From positions 3,282 to 67,281 of the forward strand of contig CAVTPF010000021.1 of NCBI GenBank assembly GCA_963736525.1: a stretch of DNA of 64,000 nt, written 5' to 3'. Source of the DNA: Bog-473 sp963736525 (lineage in GTDB: Bacteria; Actinomycetota; Acidimicrobiia; Acidimicrobiales; RAAP-2). The translations under genes were made by a program, and so were the position numbers. Positions within the stretch are counted from its first letter, which is position 1; each line of letters begins with the position of its first letter. Positions 1 to 5,800 of this stretch are shown in pieces. The notes below the pieces were generated by a model. It searched no databases and was not told the origin of the DNA. It worked only from the letters and a program-made list of their open reading frames with translations.

Positions 1-1
1 G

Positions 2-244
2 CATGGCTCGTTCGCGGTCTCGGTCACAGGCCTCTACCCGAGTGGTATCACCTACCGCCGGACTGGCGAGTTCCAGTGCCATATTCGCTATGGGGTAATC
101 AGACCTCTATTGGCCTTAGTCAGCCACCAATGGGTGGTGTGTGATGACTCGCGGGTTTCCAACCTCGCCAGATCCGAGAAGGAACCCCGGCCTGCGCAGC
201 AGGCCGAACCGATCAGCGAAGAGATCGCCAAGTCCCAGGGGTGA
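2..244 (+). CDS. 3' end of an unidentified protein, cut by the window edge
   Basis: An open frame runs from base 2 through 80 codons to a TGA at 242-244. No start codon is visible because the gene begins upstream of the window. The visible tail starts HGSFAVSVTGLYPSG and ends in a charged, Glu/Gln-rich stretch (PAQQAEPISEEIAKSQG), a common kind of C-terminal tail. I recognise no domain. The stop codon lies inside the acceptor stem of the oppositely oriented tRNA-His, so the two genes converge and overlap by a few bases. The tRNA array therefore begins exactly where this gene ends. It could be a chance open frame, but its length and codon use at the window edge favour a real gene end. Confidence 0.45.
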   Translation, partial: HGSFAVSVTGLYPSGITYRRTGEFQCHIRYGVIRPLLALVSHQWVVCDDSRVSNLARSEKEPRPAQQAEPISEEIAKSQG

Positions 245-314
245 CCGAGCGGATTCGAACCGCCGATCACCAGGGCCACGACCTGGCGTCCATTCGATCT
301 GGACCGCGGTCACC
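240..314 (-). tRNA. tRNA-His (anticodon GTG), C33 variant
   Basis: The acceptor stem GTGACCG/CGGTCAC is perfect, the T loop is TTCGAAT, and the anticodon stem is CCAGG/CCTGG around the loop TCGTGGC. The gene encodes the extra G at -1 opposite C73, the identity element of bacterial tRNA-His, which argues against random decay. Position 33, nearly always U, is C. It is the 3'-most member of the array on the minus strand and its acceptor overlaps the stop codon of the converging gene at 242-244. Confidence 0.85.
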
Positions 315-352
315 ATGTGCAGCGCTGGGCGAGGTCCGTCGGCGCCCTTGCG

Positions 353-427
353 TAGACCTCCCGGGAATCGGATCCGGTCCTTCCGCCATATCAGGGCGGA
401 GCCGTCCCGGCTGACTCGAGCCTGGGG
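353..427 (-). tRNA. tRNA-like sequence, possibly tRNA-Ile (GAT), degenerate
   Basis: A perfect anticodon stem CCGCC/GGCGG holds the loop CTGATAT, which gives anticodon GAT with a normal U33. The D region resembles AGTC...GGCT and a T arm CCGGA/CCCGG has one mismatch with a T loop lacking TTC. No pairing acceptor stem could be found, so the exact ends are uncertain. It fills the gap between tRNA-His and tRNA-Ala. It may be a decayed tRNA-Ile. Confidence 0.35.
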
Positions 428-499
428 TGGACGTGGGAGGTGCCGACCTTCCTGCCGACGCTTTGCAAGAGCGCTGCTCTGCCGTTGAGCTACACGTCC
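428..499 (-). tRNA. tRNA-Ala (anticodon TGC)
   Basis: The acceptor GGACGTG/CACGTCC is perfect, the D arm GCTC...GAGC is standard, the anticodon stem GCGCT/AGCGT holds the loop CTTGCAA, and A73 is present. U33 is normal. Two oddities: the T loop is GTCGGCA rather than TTCxAxx, and the third acceptor pair is A3:U70 instead of the G3:U70 wobble that alanyl-tRNA synthetase normally requires. Charging with alanine is therefore not certain. Confidence 0.8.
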
Positions 500-505
500 T
501 TGAGG

Positions 506-577
506 TGGTCCCACGCGTGCTCGCACGCCCGCTCCCGGGTTTTCGACCGGGCGTTCTGCTCTCTGAGCTCCAGGACC
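506..577 (-). tRNA. tRNA-Phe (anticodon GAA), C33 variant
   Basis: The acceptor GGTCCTG/TGGGACC pairs over all seven positions with two G-U wobbles, and the discriminator is A73 as expected for Phe. The loop is TCGAAAA, giving anticodon GAA with C33 in place of U33. The anticodon stem CCCGG/CCCGG has a central C-C mismatch. The D loop is very short and the T arm is atypical, without TTC. Length is 72 bases. It lies 6 bases from both neighbours. Confidence 0.65.
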
Positions 578-582
578 TCGAG

Positions 583-653
583 TGCGGTCGGGGAGTGTCG
601 AGCTCCCGTCTGCGTCGCGGCAGGGCGCCGTCGTCCCGTTGGACCACGACCGC
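583..653 (-). tRNA. tRNA-Gly (anticodon GCC)
   Basis: The acceptor GCGGTCG/CGACCGC is perfect and the body GTGGTCCAACGG resembles glycine tRNAs. The T arm GGGAG/CTCCC holds the loop CTCGACA. The anticodon stem GCGCC/GACGC has one mismatch around the loop CTGCCGC, giving GCC with a normal U33. The D arm is compact. Identity rests on the anticodon and the glycine-like 5' half. Confidence 0.7.
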
Positions 654-682
654 TCCTTCGGCACCCCTGTCGGGTCCGCTGG

Positions 683-753
683 CTGCGAAGGAAGGACTCA
701 CCTCCGGCGACGGTGGGTAACGGCCACCCGCTCTACCACTGAGCTACTTCGCG
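683..753 (-). tRNA. tRNA-Asn (anticodon GTT), C33 variant
   Basis: The D arm GCTCAGTGGTAGAGC is canonical. The anticodon stem GGTGG/CCACC is perfect around the loop CCGTTAC, giving GTT with C33. The acceptor CGCGAAG/CTTCGCA pairs at six of seven positions and the discriminator is G73, as expected for Asn. The T arm GGAGG/CCTTC seems to enclose only about five bases, so the T loop is shortened or degenerate. Confidence 0.7.
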
Positions 754-874
754 AAGTGCGCACTGGATCACGTCATGCCCCATGGGGGACTGCATGCCGG
801 CTTTCCTTGTGTGTTGTCCACCGCGGGCCCAAAGGCCTACAGGACGGACCGGGGTGCGCGACTCCGGCCGGTTG

Positions 875-945
875 GTGCCCGTGCAGGACTCGAACCTGCG
901 TCCGCTATGTGAGCGACAGCCGTCCTACCGCTGGACGAACGGGCC
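875..945 (-). tRNA. tRNA-Glu (anticodon CTC), G33 variant
   Basis: The T arm GCAGG-TTCGAGT-CCTGC is canonical, the D arm is GTCC...GGAC, and the acceptor GGCCCGT/ACGGGCA fails only at the terminal pair. The anticodon stem GCTGT/ATAGC holds CGCTCAC, giving CTC, the glutamate anticodon. Position 33 is G, which is very rare in any elongator tRNA. About 120 bases without a recognisable tRNA separate it from tRNA-Asn. Confidence 0.75.
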
Positions 946-960
946 ATGGATGTCGCCGTG

Positions 961-1046
961 CGGAAGGTGGAGGGTTCGAACCCCGAGGCCTCATGACCCC
1001 CACGGATTTTCGAAACCGGGCGCCGGCCACTCCAGCAGCACCTTCC
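961..1046 (-). tRNA. tRNA-Ser (anticodon CGA)
   Basis: This is an 86-base class II tRNA. The acceptor GGAAGGT/ACCTTCC is perfect, the discriminator is G73 as in serine tRNAs, and a long variable arm lies between the anticodon stem and the T loop TTCGAAC. The loop TTCGAAA gives CGA with a normal U33. The anticodon stem has a mismatch. A reading as Phe (GAA) is excluded by the long variable arm and G73. Confidence 0.75.
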
Positions 1047-1075
1047 CGGTCGACGTTCTCGCGGACGCACTGCAG

Positions 1076-1147
1076 CGACGCGTACGGGACTCGAACCCGT
1101 ACCTCTCGGATTGACGATCCGGCGCTTTTCCATCGAGCTCACGCGCC
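1076..1147 (-). tRNA. tRNA-Asp (anticodon GTC), C33 variant
   Basis: The acceptor GGCGCGT/ACGCGTC pairs throughout with one G-U wobble, the T arm ACGGG-TTCGAGT-CCCGT is perfect, and the discriminator is G73 as expected for Asp. The loop TCGTCAA gives GTC with C33 instead of U33. The outermost anticodon-stem pair is a C-A mismatch and the D stem has one mismatch. Confidence 0.8.
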
Positions 1148-1169
1148 AGGCGGGGTAGTTGCCCCTGAG

Positions 1170-1245
1170 TCGGGCTGGCCGGAATCGAACCCGGCGGGCT
1201 CGGCGCCCCGAACGCCACCGCGCTCCCAGCCTGCGCCACAGCCCG
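1170..1245 (-). tRNA. tRNA-Pro (anticodon CGG)
   Basis: The acceptor CGGGCTG/CAGCCCG is perfect and keeps the C1:G72 pair and A73 typical of proline tRNAs. The D arm is GCGC...GCGC. The anticodon stem TGGCG/CGCCG holds TTCGGGG, giving CGG with a normal U33. The T arm GCCGG/CCGGC has an eight-base loop with an extra G, and one extra base lies between the D and anticodon stems. Confidence 0.8.
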
Positions 1246-1252
1246 TCGAAAG

Positions 1253-1324
1253 CTCGGGAGGGAGAGGACGATCCCCCGCTTCCTGGCTCAGAGCCAGGTG
1301 TGCTGCCGGTTACACCACTCCCGA
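1253..1324 (-). tRNA. tRNA-Gln (anticodon CTG)
   Basis: The acceptor TCGGGAG/CTCCCGA is perfect with U1:A72 and G73, as in glutamine tRNAs. The body TGGTGTAACCGGCAGCAC is Gln-like. The anticodon stem CCTGG/CCAGG is perfect around CTCTGAG, giving CTG with a normal U33. The T loop is ATCGTCC rather than TTCxAxx. Confidence 0.82.
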
Positions 1325-1328
1325 ATGG

Positions 1329-1400
1329 TGCGTCCCCGGAGGCTCGAACTCCGATCCGCGGGGTAAGAGCCCGCTCGGTTTCCAGTTACCGCAGAGACGC
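1329..1400 (-). tRNA. tRNA-Lys (anticodon CTT)
   Basis: The acceptor GCGTCTC/GGGACGC pairs throughout with one wobble and the discriminator is A73. The T arm CGGAG-TTCGAGC-CTCCG and the anticodon stem GCGGG/CCCGC are perfect. The loop CTCTTAC gives CTT with a normal U33. It lies four bases from tRNA-Gln. Confidence 0.85.
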
Positions 1401-1405
1401 GGGGA

Positions 1406-1523
1406 GGCGGGAGACCGGCCCGCTCGAGCGAGCGGCGGCGACTGAGCGCCGGCCACCGGGTCGGGCCGAGGGGGGAGTCGGCACCAACGGGTGGAGGTCA
1501 GCGGCGGCGGCCGGTCTCCCGCC
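1406..1523. repeat. 15-bp perfect inverted repeat enclosing 88 bases
   Basis: GGCGGGAGACCGGCC at 1406-1420 is the exact reverse complement of 1509-1523. The enclosed DNA is very GC-rich and contains the palindrome CGCTCGAGCG but no tRNA that I could fold. As RNA it would form a long closing stem with a branched interior. It sits inside the tRNA array, between tRNA-Lys and the class II tRNA, where another tRNA might be expected. It could be a structured RNA, a processing signal or a recombination remnant. Confidence 0.6.
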
Positions 1524-1527
1524 AGGG

Positions 1528-1619
1528 TACGGACAGAGAGGGTCGAACTCTCATGGACCTGGTCCGCCGGCTTCCGAGGCCGGTGCGTCTGCAGTGAAGG
1601 TGCACCACCACTCGTGCGT
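1528..1619 (-). tRNA. class II tRNA (long variable arm), identity unresolved
   Basis: This is a 92-base tRNA-like gene. The acceptor ACGCACG/TGTCCGT has one mismatch and one wobble, the T arm GAGAG-TTCGACC-CTCTC is perfect, and the variable arm pairs GGACC with GGTCC. The D region GCAGACGC is leucine-like. The anticodon stem CCGGC/GCCGG is perfect, but its loop CTCGGAA reads CGG (proline), which does not fit a class II tRNA. Read in a shifted register it would be GGA (serine). I cannot decide between these. Confidence 0.55.
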
Positions 1620-1630
1620 TGAGCCCATGA

Positions 1631-1713
1631 GTCCGCGGGGCAGGAGTCGAACCTGCTGTGCCTAAGGCGCCTGGGTTACGGCCAGGTGCCGTCCCACGAC
1701 GGCTACCCGCGGA
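1631..1713 (-). tRNA. tRNA-Tyr (anticodon GTA), C33 variant
   Basis: The acceptor TCCGCGG/CCGCGGA is perfect, the T arm GCAGG-TTCGACT-CCTGC is perfect, and a paired variable arm (GCC...GGC) is present as in bacterial tRNA-Tyr. The anticodon stem CCTGG/CCAGG is perfect around CCGTAAC, giving GTA with C33 instead of U33. One extra C lies between the T arm and the acceptor. Confidence 0.8.
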
Positions 1714-1714
1714 C

Positions 1715-1762
1715 GGGACCGTTGTTCGGCCGCGAGGTGGCACCGGCGCGGCCATCGGTCCC
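1715..1762. other. compound hairpin next to tRNA-Tyr
   Basis: GGGACCG at 1715-1721 pairs with CGGTCCC at 1756-1762, and inside it GGCCGCG pairs with CGCGGCC around a small GGTGGCACC loop. It lies two bases from the 5' end of tRNA-Tyr, so any minus-strand transcript entering the array passes through it. It may be a leader or RNase processing structure. In the plus direction it is followed only by ATTTTC, so a plus-strand terminator is less likely. Confidence 0.45.
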
Positions 1763-1790
1763 ATTTTCTGGCGATCTCTTCAGTTTTCAA
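1763..1790 (-). promoter_or_regulatory. candidate promoter or boxA-like leader of the tRNA array
   Basis: Reading the minus strand, TTGAAA (1785-1790) is followed after 16 bases by GAAAAT (1763-1768), an acceptable -35/-10 pair just upstream of tRNA-Tyr. The same stretch, CACCTTGAAAACTG, also resembles the CTTGAGAACTC-type leader of actinobacterial rRNA operons, so it may be an antitermination signal instead. It stands out as AT-rich within a GC-rich array. Confidence 0.3.
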
Positions 1791-1847
1791 GGTGCTATTT
1801 TGGCGCGACGAACCAAGGCATTTGTGCAAATAGGTCGTCGCACTCGC

Positions 1848-1911
1848 AGGGCGGGGGACCTCGAACCCTGTCTTCGGCGGGTTTGGCCGCCCGGCTACAG
1901 GTGCCCCGCCC
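1848..1911 (-). other. short tRNA-like remnant
   Basis: GGGCGGG and CCCGCCC at the two ends would form an acceptor stem, and CAGGGTTCGAGGTCC resembles a T arm. Only about 64 bases separate the ends, so a D arm is missing or collapsed. A possible loop GGCGG-CCAAAC-CCGCC contains CAA (leucine). It is best seen as a deletion product of a tRNA gene at the upstream end of the array. Confidence 0.25.
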
Positions 1912-1950
1912 CTTCGTGTGCTGTCGTGCGTACGGCGTTCGCTCCGGAAA

Positions 1951-1983
1951 TTAAAAGAACCGCTCCCTTGCGGAAGCGGCTCG
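1951..1983 (-). terminator. rho-independent terminator, minus strand
   Basis: On the minus strand the stem CCGCTTCC, loop GCAA and stem GGGAGCGG are followed by TTCTTTTAA. This is a textbook intrinsic terminator. It lies directly after the stop of the small minus-strand frame at 1989-2219 and just before the tRNA array, so it separates transcription of the integrase-side DNA from the array. Confidence 0.75.
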
Positions 1984-1988
1984 AGCGG

Positions 1989-2219
1989 TCATGGACCCAT
2001 GAAAGTCCAGTTCAGACCGTCGAGAACGCCCTCTTGGAAAGGAGCTCGAAGGACATTGCTTGGCCAAAGGCGACGTACGTTGTGACGTGCGTTGGCTTCA
2101 GGCCGCTCTGGCCCTCGATCCACCGGTGGCTCCGGTCGCAGTTCGCGTCGTTGTGTCGCATGACGCCAAAGTATATGGACGCGGAACCAATATGTGAAGA
2201 ACCCAATGCGGAGTTTCAC
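1989..2219 (-). CDS. small hypothetical protein (76 codons)
   Basis: The frame opens with GTG (sequence begins MKLRIGFFTYWFRVHILW) and its stop lies six bases before the intrinsic terminator at 1951-1983, the main reason for listing it. The DNA is less GC-rich than the surroundings, as in imported DNA. It has no recognisable domain and no clear ribosome binding site, so it may be non-coding DNA of the decayed element. Confidence 0.25.
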   Translation of the reverse strand: MKLRIGFFTYWFRVHILWRHATQRRELRPEPPVDRGPERPEANARHNVRRLWPSNVLRAPFQEGVLDGLNWTFMGP

Positions 2220-2339
2220 ATTCGTGTTATAGAATCAGGCCAAAGACGGTAGAAGTGTGTGTGGACCATCGCATGGGTCCCGCGGAGCGCACAAATGAAT
2301 CGGCTCTGACGCGTGCTCTTAGACCCTTGGGCGGCGATG

Positions 2340-2670
2340 CCGACGCGGTGCCCAGGATGGCTCCCATCGTGGCGGCGGCCCGATCCGGTCCTCTGCGAAG
2401 TGTGCGGAGACCCCGAGCGTCGTCCCTGCATTGGAGTGGCCGACGCGACCGCTGACCGTCCTCACAGCACTCCGTCGACGAGCGGACGAGTGGCAGTGAA
2501 ATGCCGCAGGTCGTGAAGCCTGAGCGTGTGCAGACCCACCACCTCGCGCACCGGTGGAGCCGCTTCGTGACATCGTGTGGCACCAAGGCTCGGGCACCAT
2601 CGGGGTTCCGATGAGAAGACGAGGGCAGAATCGCTCAGGGACATACCGCACGCAGCGGGCGTAGGTGGAC
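2340..2670 (-). pseudogene. decayed tyrosine recombinase (integrase), C-terminal part
   Basis: Fragments of a phage-type integrase are spread over three minus-strand frames in the right order: AACGMSLSDSALVFSSEP, then VPHDVTKRLHR, then LHTLRLHDLRHFTAT with the catalytic HxLRH box, then VRTVSGRVGHSNAGTTLG with the GRxGH box, then an AATMGAILG-like tail. At least three frame changes are needed to join them. The catalytic tyrosine box (usually LGVYAHF) reads LGVSAHF, so the nucleophile is lost as well. This is an inactivated integrase of a former mobile element beside the tRNA array. It resembles the intact integrase at 59730-60884 in the same motifs. Confidence 0.75.
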
Positions 2671-2888
2671 CGGGCGCCGGCGATGCAGTGGGAGGGATCC
2701 CGGGCTCTGCGTGTTCTGTGGCGAGACCCGCAGGTGGTGATCGCCCGCTGCACGGCGCGAAAGACGCCGAGTCCGATCAGGGCTCCACGGAGGAGCCACA
2801 ATCGCGAACATCGGCTCCCGTCCTGGCGCATCTTCCGTTGCGAACCGTCTACCCTGGCGCCAACAGGGCGGAACCGGAGGAGGGAGCC

Positions 2889-5800
2889 ATGGCGGTCACC
2901 GAGACCATCACGGTCCTATTCACCGACCTGGTCGGTTCGACCGAGATCAGCTATGCGATGAGTCCGGACGCCGCGGACGAGCTGCTCCGGGCCCACTTCT
3001 CGGCGCTGCGTCGAGCCATTGCCGGCTCGGGAGGGGTCGAGGTGAAGGGCCTCGGCGACGGGGTCATGGTCGTGTTCCGCAGCACCTCTGCCGCCCTGTC
3101 GTGCGCCGTGGCGATGCAGCAAGCCGTCCACCGTGACAACGTCGGCGCCCGCCATCAGCTGGGGCTGCGCATAGGACTCAGCGGCGGAGAGGCGACGATG
3201 GAGTCCAATGACTACTACGGCGACCCAGTGATAGAGGCGGCTCGTCTGTGTGCCCACGCCAATGCCGGCCAGATCCTGGCCACGGACGCTGTCCGGGTGA
3301 TGGGCGGCCGGCGCAGCCCTTACCTCTTCGAGCGGCTCGGTGCGCTCGAGTTGAAAGGCCTCCCGGAGCCCGTGGAGGTTCACAACGTCCGTTGGGAGCC
3401 GCTCGATGAAGTTGCGGCCGAGAACGGGGTGCCGCTCCCCGCGCGCCTCACGCACGTGCCGCTCACCGGAGTCGTTCCGCGCGAGACCGAGGCTGCACTG
3501 CTTGCCGACGCCTACAAGCGAGCGGCAGCCGGAGAAGGGCGTGCCGTGGTCCTCGTTTCGGGTGACGCCGGTGTCGGGAAGACGACACTGGTCGCCGAGG
3601 CCGCACGGCGCGCCGCCATGGAGGGCGCCTGCGTGCTCCTGGGGCGTTGCCTGGAAGACGTCAGCGCGGCATACTCGCCCTTCGCCGAGGCGCTGCACCA
3701 TTACGTGGCGCATGCGCCCGAGCACGTGCTTCGAACCCACGTCGAAGCCCACGGCGGCGACATCGCATCGATGGTCCCGGCGCTCGGTCAACGACTGGGG
3801 GCAGTTCCGGCACCGACCAGGACGGATCCCGACACTGAGCGCTACCTCCTCTACGGGGCGGTGGCGGACCTTCTGACGGCCGCCTCCACGCTCCAACCGA
3901 CCGTGCTCGTGCTCGACGACATGCAGTGGTCTGACAGTCAAAGCCTCCGACTCCTGCGTCATGTCGTCAGCACCGTCGACTCGGCACGGCTGCTCGTGCT
4001 CGGGACGTTCCGCGACACCGAGCTCTCGCCCTCCAACCCGCTCCGCGATCTCCTCGGTGACCTGCAACACGAACCAGGTGTCAGCAGGATCGAGTTGAAG
4101 GGCTTCGACGACGCCGGAGTGCTCGCATTCATGGAAGCTGCAGCCGGGCAACGCCTGGAGGAAGCCGCGACGGATCTCGCCCATGCGCTCTGCCTCGAGA
4201 CCGAAGGCAACCCGTTCTTCGTCGGAGAGGTGTTGCGGAGTCTCATGGAGACCGGAGCCATCTACCAGGACGATCGTGGCCGTTGGACGGCGGCAGGGGA
4301 CATGTCCGAGATGGTGCTGCCCAAAAGTGTGCGAGAAGTCATCTCCGCCCGCGTCGGCCGTCTCGGTGCACAAGCAGGTCGGGTCCTCTCCATGGCGGCG
4401 GTCATCGGACGGGACTTCGACCTCGACCTGCTCGGCGCCGTGACCGACCTCGGCCAGGAGGAGCTGCTCGACGTCCTCGACGCTGCGAACGGTGCCGCCC
4501 TCGTGCGCGAGGTTCCTGACGTACCGGGGCGCTACAGCTTCTCGCACGCGTTGACGCAGCACACGTTGTACCAGGGCCTACCAAGGGTCCGGCGAACCCG
4601 GGCCCATCAGCAGGTGGCCGAGGCCATTGAGGCGATCGTCGGACAAACTCCGGGGGCGCGGGTGGATGAGCTGGCCCACCACTGGCTCAGCACCAGCCAA
4701 CCAGCCAACGCGAACAAGGCCATCAGCTATGCCCGGCAGGCAGGCGAGGCGGCCTTGGCCGCCCTGGCCCCCGAAGACGCGGTCCTGTACTTTTCCCGGG
4801 CGCTCCACCTCGCGGGGACGGTGCCCGAGGACGACCCCATGGTCGGCTGTGACCTGCGTCTGGCCTTGGGCGAGGCACAACGCCAGGCCGGGTTGCCGGG
4901 CTCCCGGGAGACGTTCCTCGACGCCGCACACCGAGCCCAAGAACTCGGCGCAACGGACCGTCTGGTGGCCGCCGCATTAGGGAACAGCCGCGGCTTCTTC
5001 AGTTCGATCGGAGTCATCGACTCCGACAAGGTCGCGGTGTTGGAGTCCGCGCTCGATGCGCTGGGCGATGAAGACGGACGCGGGCGGGCGCTCCTCCTGG
5101 CCACGCTGTGCAGCGAGCTCGCCCTGGGCACGACCCTGGATCGGCGCCAGGAACTGGCCGACGCGGCCAGGACGATGGCGCGGCGGTTGGGCGATCCGGA
5201 CACCGTCATCCGCACACTGAACTTGGTGTGCGACCCGCTCCAGGTCCCTTCCACCCTCAACGAGCGGATGGTCGATGCAAAGGAAGCCCTGGAGCTGTCG
5301 GAACTCCTCGGGGATCCCGACCTGCTCTTTTGGACCGGCGCCTACAGCCGGTTGGCCGCGGTGCAAGCCGGTGACTTCGAGATGGCGCGTCGGTGCCTCG
5401 AAATCATGCGCGCCGTGATCAGGGGGCTCCGCCAGCCGACGATGATATGGGTCACCCTGTTCAACGAAGCCGCCGATGCGCTCTTGACCGGGGATCCCGA
5501 TAGAGCCGAACAGCTCGCCACGGCTGCGTTGGAGATCGGCACGGAGAGCGGACAGCCCGATGCCTTCGGCTTCTACGGGGCCGAGATGATCGGCGTCCGC
5601 CGCCAACAGGGGCGCTACGGCGAGCTCGTTCCGTTGATCGAGCAGATCGCGGCCGAGAACCCGGCACTCCCGGTATTCCGTGCGACGCTGGCTGAAGGAC
5701 ATATGGAAGCCGGCAACGTCGACACCGCTCGCCAGATGCTCGAAGCGGCGGCCGCAGACCTCTCCTCACTGCCCTACGACGTCGTCTGGATCTTTGCGAT

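Noticed and set aside
1..100. A tRNA at the left window edge
   Set aside because: The CCCGAGTGGTATCACC-like stretch has no T arm or acceptor partner, and the DNA reads through as an open plus-strand frame.
754..874. A further tRNA between tRNA-Asn and tRNA-Glu
   Set aside because: Small hairpins such as CCCCATGGGG are present but I could not fold an acceptor with a matching anticodon arm on either strand.
2577..2888. Upstream extension of the cyclase frame to a 1207-codon gene
   Set aside because: The extra part overlaps the integrase remnant antisense, has no homology, and the ATG at 2889 has a strong ribosome binding site directly before the cyclase domain.
2916..4562. 548-codon minus-strand frame opposite the cyclase gene
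   Set aside because: It is a GC-driven shadow of the third-codon bias of the real gene, with no recognisable domain.
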